Shown piece by piece: positions 25,540 through 38,400 of a stretch of DNA of 64,000 nucleotides. The stretch is from Nemopilema nomurai (lineage: Eukaryota; Cnidaria; Scyphozoa; Rhizostomeae; Rhizostomatidae), in NCBI GenBank assembly GCA_003864495.1, contig ML133437.1:1116001-1180000 (forward strand), in the 5' to 3' direction. Position 1 is the first letter of the stretch. The number at the start of each line of letters is the position of its first letter. The notes under the pieces are model-generated. The model saw nothing but the letters and a program-made list of their open reading frames with translations, made no database searches and was not told the DNA's origin. The position numbers were made by a program, and so were the translations under genes.

Positions 25540-28500
25540 TCATTGAATTTCAGTTTTGCCAGAGCAAACGTCGCATGACTTCTTTGACAGCGCGATGGCA
25601 ACTTTTGACTGAGGTTGTCTGTTCAATAATTTTGAAATCCACAGTCCAACTTTGACAATTTTCGTCAAGCTCACTCCCTATAAAATTGTAAAAAATGTCT
25701 GATTAAAAAACTTGAAATCTTCAAAGCTGCTACAAATACAAATTGGTTTGTCACTGAAGTCATTGATGCTTTGTCCCGTATCGGTTCCAGAAGACGACGA
25801 ATGCTTGGCTTCTAAGATCTGTCTTGAACATAGATTCGACGATATTATTCAAGTATGGCTTGGACGGTATAACTTATGCTCGGAAGGTATATCTTTAGTA
25901 CGGTTTTGACGATACTATTAAAGTGTAGTTTCGACGGTAATATTCTAAGTATGGCTTGGAACCTTGCCAAAAAGCAGGTTTATCCAGGGGACCATCCTTT
26001 ATAGGGAGGAAGCATGAGTAAGCTTGCAAGGACAGGAGAGAATCAAGCCTCTCTGTAGAAAAATTTGTGATTGATGTTCTTCGAGATAAAGGAAACATAC
26101 CGTCGGGAGCCCTAAACCTTTCAACATGTAGACAACATCTTCCGTGGCAACATTTCCAGATGCGCCTTTGGCATATGGACACCCTCCAAGACCAGCGACA
26201 GAAGCATCAACAGTACGCACTCCTCGCTATGTGGAGCAAAATCACGGAATAGGTAACAAATTCGACTCTAGTTTTTTTGAAGATATGATCAATAACAGGC
26301 AGTTTGTTGGGAAATAAGCGCACGTGATATTAGACACCTTGAGGTTGAATTTTAACGTAGCAAAAAAGGCCAATTCTACTATTCATATGTCAATACGGTC
26401 AGAAATTATAAAGTTGGACACTGAAACTGTGCAAAAAGTTTTAATACAGTTGAACATGCTTTAAAGCTGGCGTCTGACCCTTCATCCACCTTTGACATTC
26501 CTTCTATAGTCTCTGGCCTTGATTTATTCACATGTAACTTAATCGATTTGATATTGCGTTTTATTTCGTTTCATTGGTCTTATTGGTCTAATAAAGAGTT
26601 TTCAGCTTACTTTTTCCTTCATTGTGAGCTATGAACTTACCACACCAATGGAAGAAAAATTATATGGGTAAAATATGTAGCTGTTTTTTGCCTTGTGATA
26701 AAAGTCACAAGTGTTGCTGACTTTGCGCACCAATTATTATCCACTTTTAAAAGCAAGAAATCGATCCTTGAACACCATTGTAGAAAATCAATGAAGGCGA
26801 CGGATGGCTCACCTGAAGCGACGCAAGAATGTTGGCGAGTGCTTGGCCATACGTGTCATGACAATGCATTGCCAACTGGGAAGGCTTCACTTCACACAAA
26901 ACCGCGTCTAACATTGCATTGATCGATCCTAACCGGAAAAATCAAATGGTCTTCGTAACGGGCTGGGTTTAAAGAGAATGCAAGGAACAACGAAGAATGT
27001 TAGCTTTGTTTGCTTTTTCCCAACCAGGTATCTGTCGTGATTTATTAAAACTTTTTCTATACATCTATGGGAGTTTAATGTGACTCTTAAACGATGGGTA
27101 GGGATTATCAACCACAGCACAAATATAGATGTAAGCACCATCTATCCCTTTTTCCCACGAAATCAGAGTAAAACCCTCAATGCAAAGTAAAATATTGTTT
27201 GCCTTTTTAAACATTTATTTACCAAAAGTACCAAAGAGAAACCCTGGAACTGACGTATAAGAGAAAGCACCTGGTGTACCGACTCCAATTGTATCGCCAA
27301 GAGAAATCTCGTAGCAACCAAGTTCCAACATCGCTTTGGCAACCTGTCATGCATCAATATTGTTTCAATAGGCCAAGGGAACTTGCAGATTAGGACAGAA
27401 AAGTGCTTGAGAAATTATCTATTACGCAATTGGAAGGGTCAAAGTGTGACCTAAACAAATGGCAGGTCGTAGAAAGTTTGAACTGAAGGATTTTGTAAAA
27501 TGATGTACATGTCGCGAAGGTATGAAATAAAAAGAAAATGATGAATCATTGATGAAATGTCATCATGAAATCATTGATAAGTTGGAGAGAGCATCAACAT
27601 GAAATAAATGAACCTTTGCAACTGCTTGTGGTTGAATATCTCCTTCATAAGGACACCCAACTACGCAGGAAACATACCTGCAATGTTGGTAGAAGAAAAA
27701 AATTGGCTTTGCTAACAAGCATTCTAAGTTGCTGTTGCATTGAAAGCAAAATGTATTACAAGTTCATTCTGCAAGAAGGCAAAGGAAGTTATGGTGTGAA
27801 TAATATGACAGACAAACTTATGTTTTCAAAAGGAATTAAAACTGAAACAAGTGCAGAATAAAAAATTAGTTCTCCAGAATTTAGAATTAAGATATACTCA
27901 TGTAGAAATATGAATTTTTCAAGACTCTGTATCCAATTATCAAGTGTAGCTTATGTAAAAACAATAAACCTTTAGATACATGCTTTTCTTATCAAAATAC
28001 AGTGCCAGTTCAGGAATGAAAAAGGTGAAATAATGACTTTACAGGCCAATCCTACTCTTTAATTCAGGATGAAAGAAAATTAATTTCCCACCCACGAACT
28101 CTAATGCCATGCTCCTTTGCAGCTTCAGCAACTGGTCTGAATCTTTCCAGGCTCTCTTCTATGGAGCAGTTAATGTTTTTCCTTTAAATTGTATAAAATC
28201 ATTTTAAAAGTTATGCAGTATGACAAAAATATTGCAAAGGTGACAAACACAGAACACAAGATGAACACAGATTATTGTCTTTAATTATATATATTATTTG
28301 CACAATCTGGATTTTGTAAGAGTGTTCTGCTATAGCTGAATCACACACATAATTTGGTGGTTCATATGTTGACAGAAACTTATTCATTAGAAATTGCACC
28401 ATGAGGGAACCATAGATACTCTACCTTGAAAAAGATTCTGAAGCAGCTCCAAAAATGGCAATTTCTGTAACTCCAGTTGTTAGCTGAAAGAAATGCAGTT

Positions 28501-30430
28501 AAGGTGAAACGTTAGGTCAGATTTCCTTGGCCACAGAATTCTTAGAGTCAAAGCATCTAGACAAGCATACTCATATTAAGACATGCACAGGTACTCAAGT
28601 GGATAATTTTCCCATAGTTGGCTATGAAATCATACACTGGGAATCTTTTTTGCACTTTTCAATTTAAAAAAGGATTTCAAAGACAAAATACATGATAAGT
28701 CTTTCTGTTTTTTTAATTATTACTAACTACCTGAAGTAAAATTCAATAAACAATAAATCTGTCCTCTTACTGCAATCTGAAGGCCTTGTATATTTGGAAC
28801 CAGGACAGGGTATGTAATTCCATTTCTTCTCTCAATTTTAGTCATCACTTCTTTGCTATCTGCAAACTTATATGATATATCAATTAGGTGAAAGTTGAGA
28901 AAAATTACATTAAACATTCCACAGCTTAAAAGTTAATGTAACATTTAAAAATCATGTTTTTTTTCTAATTTCGGATGAGTATCCTCCTGAGTATCATAAT
29001 ATCAGCATCAATTTACCTAAAAATGTTCTGATTGATTGATGATTGATGAATAATTGCATGTTTGCTATATAAGATTTTTCTTGTTTAACAATTATAAATA
29101 ACACAATTATAAGTGCTGAGTTTAAGCATATTATCTGAGGTATGTGAACTCAAGTATAAGTTGAAAAACACTTATTATACCTGTGGCACCCATTTAGGAG
29201 AAACAAAACTTGTACTTTCGATTGCTTTCAAGCCAGTATTTGATAATCTGTTGATAAACTCAATTTTGGAGTCAGTGCTGATAATCACCTGAAGTAAGAG
29301 ACCATGGTTGATATAACAGTGTTCATTCAAACCAGAATGATTTTAATTAATTATGTTAAATACCAACAGTTGCTGAATGGCAGCTCAATTTAGTTTACCC
29401 ATTGGGAGGCAGACATTTTCTAATTATTTTAAGAAAGATTAGCACTGTACATGGATTAATCACTGGGCCTTCCTTAAGTTGATTTCTCAAAAGAGCGCAA
29501 AATAAAGTATTGGTCTAAGAAGGATTGCAAATTAAAAAAGTTTGTCTACTTACTTTTCAAAAAGATAAATTAATCTAAATAGTTATATATTGTAATGAGA
29601 ATGCACTCAAAAAGTTAATAAATAATGAAAGGAGATTAAAAGACAAATTTTTGGCTATCATAGAAATGAAAATGAGCAATTTATAAAAACACTTTGAATA
29701 CCTTTTCATTTTGCAAGCCATCCCTTGGTCCAACTTCAACAACTCTAACATAATCACTACTGGCTGATGACAGATATCTCTCAAGCTACAGAAAATCATG
29801 TGACCAGTATATAGGCAAAGTTGCTTACTCAATATATTTGTTTTAAAACAAAGTGGCAAATACAAAATTAATTAATGATTAAAAACTAGTAAAATGATAT
29901 TGTCAACTTCTGATTTTGGTAATTGAACAAAGGTAAAAAAACAGTAGATCTAGAAAATGACCAGCTTGTTGAAAATGAAAACAAATCAATCCAGTAAATT
30001 AATACCATTAAATGTAAAATTATTACCACTAACATACAATCAGCTACAAAAGAGGAAGAGTGATGTGTATCTGATGTTATGAATTCTGACTTGTATGTTG
30101 GTGTGTAGCTCAAGAGGAAAATAGTCTGTAGTCATAGACCAGGACCAAGAAGGGGTCTATATTTCTTTGGTCCCCTAACCCTAAGAAGGTCTGTGGTAAC
30201 AATTATAGCCCTCTTTTAAAAAATTTTTGGTTAGGTTTAGGCAAACTCTCAAACACAAAAACAGCATCAAACAAGCCAATGCAAAAAGCATAATGGCTTG
30301 GAAAAAGCAGCAAAATTATATACCAAAAGATAGTCGGTCATACCAGCAATTGCGGCCTAGCTTTCGAGCCTATTGCACAACAGAGCCTCGACAGATCGTG
30401 CGACCGGAGCCTGGCCATTCTTGTCGTCAT
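25540..30430 (-). CDS. HMGCL: Mitochondrial 3-hydroxy-3-methylglutaryl-CoA lyase, 11 exons
   Basis: Splits HMG-CoA into acetyl-CoA and acetoacetate (ketogenesis, leucine breakdown). Exons in transcript order: 30430-30344, 29785-29702, 29288-29181, 28866-28771, 28483-28425, 28181-28092, 27677-27614, 27343-27271, 26928-26813, 26226-26101, 25677-25540; all phases join, giving about 346 residues. Exon 1 ([19 protein letters not shown]) is rich in Arg with no acidic cluster, typical of a mitochondrial presequence. Catalytic signatures are intact: [59 protein letters not shown], the metal-binding [12 protein letters not shown] and the cysteine motif [14 protein letters not shown]. The last exon reads [10 protein letters not shown] and ends KTEIQ, without the peroxisomal Cys-Lys-Leu end of the mammalian enzyme. 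At exon 4 the in-frame acceptor is ataag|TTTGCAG rather than the cag seven bases on. Very confident call. Confidence 0.95.
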
Positions 30431-32495
30431 CTTGTCCTCCAAATTGTTGCAGCATGCTGAATGAACGCGAAGGCGTTGTTGTCGCAAGGAGCGAGTGCAG
30501 TAAGTCGCTGTTGTGGTTGTTGTTTTGTTGTTGTTGCGAGTACTGTTCTTGCTGTTGTAGATTATGCTATCATTTGTTGTCATGGTAACGTGTTTTCTTC
30601 CTCATGTATTTCACGTATGCAAAATCTGGTCCCGATTTCGAGCTATTTTGAAGTTCTGTACCACAAAATAAAGCATTTGTTTGAAGTATTAATATAAATT
30701 ATATAGGTTTAAATAAATGCAATTTTCATATACTAAAGAATTACATTTAGTTAATAATTACAATTAGTTTATTCCATTTTTTGATTTTATATTTATTAAA
30801 TTTTGGCCCCCACTTCCATGGTCACATCATCATAGAGGCCGACCATATCTGTACATTTCAATGGAAAATCCCATTCTTTGTAGACAGAAAAAGTTCGTCT
30901 TTTCCCTTTGGTTTTATTAGTAGGTTAAGTAACGCAGATTGGTCAATTATAACCAATCATGCGCTCTTCTTATCATCCCCGTCTAGTGTTTTCGATCCGC
31001 AACTGGCTATTTATTCTGTCAGCTTTTGGCTATCTTCCGACGTTTGCATACCCCAAGGAGTGACGTGCTAAAAATACTGTAAGTATGCAAAAACTAGCTC
31101 CGCTCTTTCTTGCTAGTGTGAAGTTTTGTAACTCAAGGCACTTGTTCGTAAATTTGTTTAGCCCTCTTTGTAATGTTTTACACTATTTTGTTGTTGTCGG
31201 CTTTTTCTGTCACCAACTTTTTCATTTTGATGCCACATACGAAACTGAAATCTAGACCAGCACTGGATCGTTTTGAGCATAGTCAATAGAAAGGAGGACT
31301 ATGTTTTGACTATGTTTTGAGCAATGTAGAAATCGCGTTTTTGGTTTTTCTCTGTCTCCACTGGTAAACAAACCAGTCGCCATATAGCAATGACGTAATT
31401 AATAGCTGTATCCTGTCTCGTTTTCATTTCTACGCGTGTATGTTGTTTGGTTTCCGCTCTCGAATCCGAGGAGGACTTCTTGTTGACGGAGGGAAGAGAA
31501 CTGGACTGACCTTTCGCTGTGGATTTCTGATGTGAGTAAACTAAAACCCACTGCTATTTCATACAGGGTCATGAATTATATTTGCCGTTGACACCAGTTT
31601 GCTCAGGCGTGCTTCATTTTACTCAACGTGAAGCTGCCAAATTTTCCCCATAAATTATGACGAGGCTCTGACGACGGTAGGTCTGCGATATTACAAGCTC
31701 TGCTCAACCTGTTTTAAATAGAGTCACAAGGAAGCATTGCATCAGCCAAATGCAATGTTATGTTGTGTGTGGCAGCCTTTGGTAGTCATGGAAAACGAGT
31801 GAATAATGTTTGCTTTTCAGTGAAAAGTTTTCACGCCATCTGAATGCAAAAAAAGATATTTCGTCTGCATTTTTTAATATACCTTTTGCTTTTTAATCCA
31901 CCCTATGCAGAGTTTTGACTAAGGTACGTGAATGCTATTACCGGTCTCCAAAAAGCAATGTTAAATGGTGTCCTTTTGTAAAGCTTTTGTTTTAAAACCT
32001 ATTTTCTTCAATAAACATACTATTTGGCTCCTGTTGTGAATTTAGGACAACAAATTGGCTAGAATTTTGAATTTGAATGTGTTAAAGAGCGAAAAAGTTC
32101 CAGATATGCTATTTTAGAACATTTGAAAAAACCCACCTTACCCTTTGTAAGTGTTTGCAGCTGTTTATTGCTGTCAGTTGTCAACATTTGAAACGAATAT
32201 TAGTGGGTATTTAAAATACATTTATCAACCAGAGTATTTACCACAGAGTATTTTATTTGTCAGAGGAGGGTACTCTATTCTGCCTTGCCCTAGTGCTGCA
32301 TCCAACTATCAAGTTTTTGGCTGCTCTAAACCTTTAATATCTGTTTTTTCCATTCATATGCATGTGTTATTTTATTTATTTGCAGTTTCACATATTATCC
32401 AAAGTAGTTTACTTGAACTTTAATGTTTGAATGTTCAAATAGCCTTGATTTCAAAATTGTTTTTAAAGTTAACTTATGATTTTACTAGTAACATA
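30431..32495. promoter_or_regulatory. Shared upstream region of divergent HMGCL and RASSF genes
   Basis: HMGCL starts leftward at 30430 and RASSF rightward at 32496. A likely untranslated first RASSF exon ends near 31531 (gatttctgat|gtgagt), and its coding exon has an acceptor tttactag at about 32489. The interval also carries GTT/GTTG-rich simple sequence at 30478-30560 and copies of a dispersed repeat at about 30605-30670 and 31000-31130. The promoter call is inferred from gene arrangement only; no specific element was identified. Confidence 0.35.
30605..31135 (+). repeat. Dispersed repeat copies (plus orientation)
   Basis: The 31000-31130 copy contains caactggctatttattctgt, then gacgtttgcata and gtatgcaaaaactagctccg and a gaagttttgta end. 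The 30605-30670 copy shares only the later half (gtatgcaaaatctggtcccg, gaagttctgta). An inverted copy lies at about 32945-33085 and a diverged copy at about 34880-34995. Several sites within 4.5 kb share the family; no terminal repeats or target duplications were resolved, so the class is unknown. Confidence 0.6.
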
Positions 32496-35400
32496 ATGCC
32501 AATACAAGACAAGGCAGAAAGGGCAGGTAGTGCTGTAAAAGGAAAGAAAAAGAAAAAAACAACAGTGCAAAGGTCACATACTTTTAACTCTTCATATGAA
32601 AATTCTGTGAAGAATAAGCCAGAACCCTCGAAGGAAGTTGAATGTAAAAGGGCTACTGGGACAGGTTCCCCATGCCCTGAACCAAAGTACACCAAAGCAG
32701 TGTATTTGTTGCTGGAGGCAAAGAAGCTGGCAAGAGAAATTGAGGAGAAGAAAAGAAATGGAGACTTATTCAAAAACAGGTTAAGAGGGAGTAAGTAAAT
32801 TCAATTAAAACAATTGCATATTTTTATATGAGGAGTTAAATCTTTATTACTATTAATCTAAGCTATTTTTGCTTTCACATTGTATGCATCACCATTTCTT
32901 TCTTGGAAGCTTGAGCTATAGCCTATAAAAACTTTGGATGAACAAGAGCTTTACAGTACAAAACTTCATAATAGCTAGAAATAGCGGAACCAGTTTTTGC
33001 ATACTTAAAGTACTTTTTGTCCGACACTCCTCAGAGTTTGCAACCATTGGGAAATGACAAAAAGCTGACAGAATAAATAGCCAGTTGTGGATGCCAAGGA
33101 AAAAGATACTATAGAATAGGAAGAATAGGGACATGACTTTGTATTACTTTTGAATTACTTTGTATTACTGTTAGCTTTTGAATGATATCGTATTGCCAAT
33201 ATTTAAAGAGTTAGCTTTGATAACTTAAATGTGAGTTTAATAAACAACAGTTCTGCAAGTGCTAAAACATCCATACAGCCAAACTACCAGGGGCTTTTTG
33301 TCCTAGAGAGGGGTGAACCATGAAGTATGCATTAATACACTGTTTGGTCATGTCAATTCTCATTCATTCTTTTTAACGTTAACAAAGCATCATGGTTTTC
33401 TTTTTTCAGGTGGAAGAGGGTATAGTTTTAGTAGACCTGGGACACCAAATATGGGTAAATTTGGATTTTTTTTAGCTTTTTAAGCAATTCATCTGTATCT
33501 TGAATGACCTATCAATTACCCCACTGTAGTTGACTGTTTGGAGTTCAAAGATTGATTTTTCTACTTCACCAATGAAATGCAGCAAACAATTTTTTGGCAA
33601 AAGAGTATATTATGGGATATCTTTTGGTACTAGAGCTTACATGCTGCTGGAACTTGCATATGATTAGATTATATGGATGATATTTGATAGAAAAAGCAGA
33701 GTACAGGCTTCCTATAAATATGAAGTTATGAACATCACAATTCTTTTAAAGTTAAAGCCTGTCATTAAGATGGAAATTTGCTAAATTAGAGTCAGAGTTT
33801 GGTTTGGATAATGAAACTATGAAGCTGTTAATAATAGTTTTTTCTGGAACTAATCACTATTGTGGATCTTGATGCCATTTATTCTGCATACTTGTACAGA
33901 ATGCCAACAGTTCAAAGTGAACCTGTCAAACTAGGCTACCTTTATGTTGTGGATATATATATTTTAGGAGTGAACTTGCTTTCCCTCTTTAAGTACCCTT
34001 ATTTCTTTCAGCAGTAGCTGATAGATTCAAAAATAAGGTGGTAGAGGCCAAGGGAAGAGCTTTGCAAGATGTTTGCCGTCGCTGTGAAGAATGTGGAAGA
34101 GATCTCAGCACAGGATATTATTCTGAGGTACGCTAATGTGCTGTTTGCAAGCCTACATAGCGGTATTGTGAGCCTAATTTTCATCTTATAGAATTTCTAT
34201 TCCTTTCTTGGCAATTAACATATGTTAGTAATTTGAATTTCTATCAAAATTCTTGCACACTATTAACATTAACATTGCCTCTATGTATTTGTCGGCCAAT
34301 GACTTGTAGAGGCTTAAAGCCCGCCATAATGATCATTCTAGCACCTGTCGCAATCTTACTGCAACGTTCCTTGCTATACAATGCTCTTCAGCTCCCTGAA
34401 GTCGAAATTTGTATCCGAAGATGACTGCCTGAGAGATGCAGTAGACGCGCTTTCCACAGAGCAACAGCGCATTAGGTGAGCCTCAGTTCGTCCTAAAGTT
34501 TTCTGGAGACATCGCTTTGAATGCTTTTGTATGAAATGTCGTCAATTTAAAGCCTTTTTTGTAGCATTCTTCTTTTGTTAGAAATTTTGTGATTTTTGAC
34601 CGCTGCACGAAAAATTTCTTTTTTGAAGAGACAATTTTTGAGATCTTTTAACAAAAGTTTCAGAATGAAGCAGACATCAACATAGTTTGCCTGCATATGA
34701 TGATGATTTTATTGTGATGGCGTGAAATGTACCAGGATAAAGGACCCATTGTGTTGTGCATTAACTAACCTCGATTGCACCCTGTAGTACCTCAAAAATC
34801 TAATGCTACGATCAATAACTCACCTTATGATTCACAGCAGGAAGCTGCCGGACCATGGTTTGGGAATAGGTAGTACGCCTTTTCGTCAAGCTGGTTGGCT
34901 TCTTTTGTTAGCTTTCGGTTATTTTCTAGCGTTTGCATAATCAGGGGAATGTCAGACGAGAAAGTACTTTATGTGCGCAAGTATTATGTTTTAGCTGCTC
35001 TAAGCTATGGTAATTTCATTAATATGGTAATTACTTTAATTCCAGGAAGTCACTGATACCAAAGTTACGAACGTACAACACCTACTATTGTGAGAAACCG
35101 TTTCAAATATCCTGTCGCGAGGTAGGTGTTTAGACTTGACCTGTTCTCATGATGTTAAGTATCTGCTATTTGCTCTTACGTGCCGTTACTGTAACTTTGT
35201 TATGAATAAACTAATGACATTGGTTATCACATTATTAATTCAATTCCCACTAAATACACAATATTTCTTCCAAATGAGCCAATGAAAGATTGACAATTAT
35301 TTTAAAGCATGAAGGCAACTTTATCATGGAAGGGACGTTGAAGGTCTACTGGGGCCTGAAGAAACCTGTCAGTTTAAAAGCAAACGATTCGTCTTACTGG

Positions 35401-38400
35401 AAGAGTTTTCATCCAGTTGAAAATGATGAATCTTTCCCAGCTAATGTGAGTGACATTGTTCTTTTTTGTGTCGAAGTGAGTTAATCGTCTTAAGTTTCTT
35501 GGCTATTCAAAATACCCTGTATCATGTAGAAAAATAACTGATTAACCTAAAGTGGAATTGATGGTTTTTCTGAATAAGTTCTTCTTTTCACTAGCAGTTC
35601 GCCCGAAGATCGAATCACTTTAGGCGCAAGGTTGGGAGAGGCGCAGGGGACTCCTTTCAAGCACCGACAATAAGTTCATCTCAGAAGCAAGCTAATAATA
35701 ACGACGAGGTTGTTTGCTACAGGGGAACCCAGAACAAATCAGAGGTAAATCTGTAATATGATTTTACAATTACACCCAGTGCTATAAATTGAAAAAGTGA
35801 CGAAGCAGAACTGCTGTTTTTAATATGGAGCACCGACGAACGGATCTCCATGTTTTCCAATTAGTCGTCAAAAACGATTTACGTCATTCGGATTTGATTT
35901 TACTTTCCACCAATTTTGCTCTGATGAACTCAGACCTACCTACTGGTCAGGAAGCACAAAGAAGTATTAAGAAATTTTGGAAGCATTGAATTCTGCTTGA
36001 AGAAGGCGATAAGCGACTATCAAACAAAAATGGTTATATTCTCTTTTAAGTCATTGAAGATATCTGTATTCTATTGTGACTTTTCATGTATTTTCCAGCA
36101 AACGTCCTTTGTCCCACCATATGGTGTGCCAACTACTCTAAGGGTCTCAAGCAACATGAAAACGGACGATGTCGTTGGCATGCTTCTGAAAAAGTTCCAG
36201 GTATATCACCCTAGTTGTAGAGTCTGCATGAATGGTTCCAATGCCGAATTAAGGCTATTTGTTCTTGAGGCTGAATTTACTCATTTTCTTGATTTAATCA
36301 GGAATCGCAAAGAATTCGTGAGAAACACTGTTCCCAGGCATCAAATTTCTAGGTAGCCATTGTTGAGGTTAGCCACTGCAATGATGTTCAGGCCCTCTTC
36401 ACTTTTCGCAGATAATAGCTTTTCCAATTGGCTTTGAATATAGCAGTGCTAACTGACCATATTATAGCATACTTTTAGATTTCCCCTTTTTGTTTCTACA
36501 TTTGGAACATTTCTCAGCGATTTGAGTTTTTATGCTTGGAGTGCTCTAAGTATAGCTAGTATTAGCCCGCAGTGTTTTTGGTAATGCAATTACTGCTTCT
36601 AGAATGAATCAAGATATTCTAGCCTTGATTTATCAACTTATCGAAATAAATTGTGACTTCGGAAACCGCAGCTTTTTGAGAAATTTCATAATGAGGACTA
36701 CAACGAATAAAAATTCCATATTGTTGTGATAGTCTGATGTGTCGAATTAATTATTTTTTACCAAGGAAGTGTCGACTATCACAACAATATGGACTTTTTA
36801 TTCGTCATTACAAAATTTATCGAAATTATTTGCAAAATTGAATTTTCTTACCTGTAGATTGTGAACAAAGCCTTTCTCTATTCATTGTGCACTGTTTACG
36901 AGTGTGGAGGTTTGTTTATAATTGTGTTCAAAATTGGTCCGTAACAGTTGAATGCTACGCACCATAAGCTACGTTCTACGTACCGCCTTCTCGACACGCT
37001 TCGTTCCACGCTAGATGTACTATCTCTTTCTATATGTTCGATTCTACGCTAGATGTACTGCCTTCTCGACACGCTTCGTTCTACGATAAATGGACTGCCT
37101 TCTCCTACATGTATCACTCTCAACCCCGAAGCCAGTGCTCTTCCCTTTGCTTTGATTCAGCTAACATTAGGATGCGATGTACCTACAGGTTAACTGTGCT
37201 CTTTGATGTTTTGGCTTTATTTCTAATGTAGCACAGTTTTTGTATACCATTGATAGAGCCTTGATAGGGCTTTTATTGAAAATTTCGGGTGCTATTCCTT
37301 CATGTCATCTCGGTAAAATCTACTTGTCCGTCTTTACGAAGCACGTTTATTTGTTGATTATTTCCCTGCCATTTCAGGCGTAAAGAGGATCTGTACTGAT
37401 CGATCGCCCCTTGTTCAACGACTTTGCCTTGGGCCCTGCGAGGTATTTTACTTCCCGGTTTCAACACGTGATCAGTTTTGCAATTCTTTCCAATCTAGTC
37501 GTGAAACTGATTACAATGCTGACTGTTTGTTTTCATATCAGGACGTGTCGAAAATTTTCATAATGGAGAAAGAAGGACAACAGGATGTTCCACATGAGGT
37601 AGGTTTGCTATATCAATGCCAGTGCATTTACTGTGCAGTTCACATCGTGCATGGATTGGGAACGAAGCAGAGGTGCAGAGCAAGGAACAAGTCAGTGGGC
37701 TTTGATCGGGTTGGATTTTGAGGGAAGTAGATTTGGTTTAAACACCAGAACAACTGGTCTCGGCTTAACATAAGAACCAGATTTCTAGTTGTTTTGTCGA
37801 AACTCTGAGAGCATCTTTCTGGCCGATAGATGTCCTCCTTTTTCGTATTTGTACGTCTCTCGGGATAAGCCTATATCCTCATCAAATTTCATCAGAGTCC
37901 GTGCATCGAATTTCACGTTGTAGCTAATCATTGGGCCGTTTTCCATTTCCTGCCTAGTTATGGAGATAGTATTAAACGAGAATGTGCCTTTTCTTGGAAA
38001 CATTTGCAATTAGACGGAGGTGCTTGTTTGACTTCTTAAAGCCCCTCTAACTTCCAGCAGCTTGATTTTGAACTGTCTGCTTACTATCACGTGTCTATCA
38101 GTAGGTCTCATTGAGTCTTTGGAAGCGTGCCTTTTAAAGGGCGCACGTTACGAGCAGCTGTCGATTCATAATCAGAAATAAAAAACATATGCCTGCTTTT
38201 AGCGACCACTCTAAACATTCAAGTTTAACAGGCTTGCAGCTTGAAAGTAAATTCATGCAAAGCGGAAGTGGGTACAAGATACACAGAATACCACGGATCT
38301 CAAAGTACAAAGAGAGATTTTCTCGGCAACTCCTATTACATTTCCAGACGGCAAAACTACTGTGCACGCGGCCGCCTCTGGCTTGACCCATGTCCCTGTT

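Noticed and set aside
25700..25960. Short repeated gacgatattattcaagtatgg-like words in an HMGCL intron
   Set aside because: Similarity is short and irregular; not enough for a repeat call.
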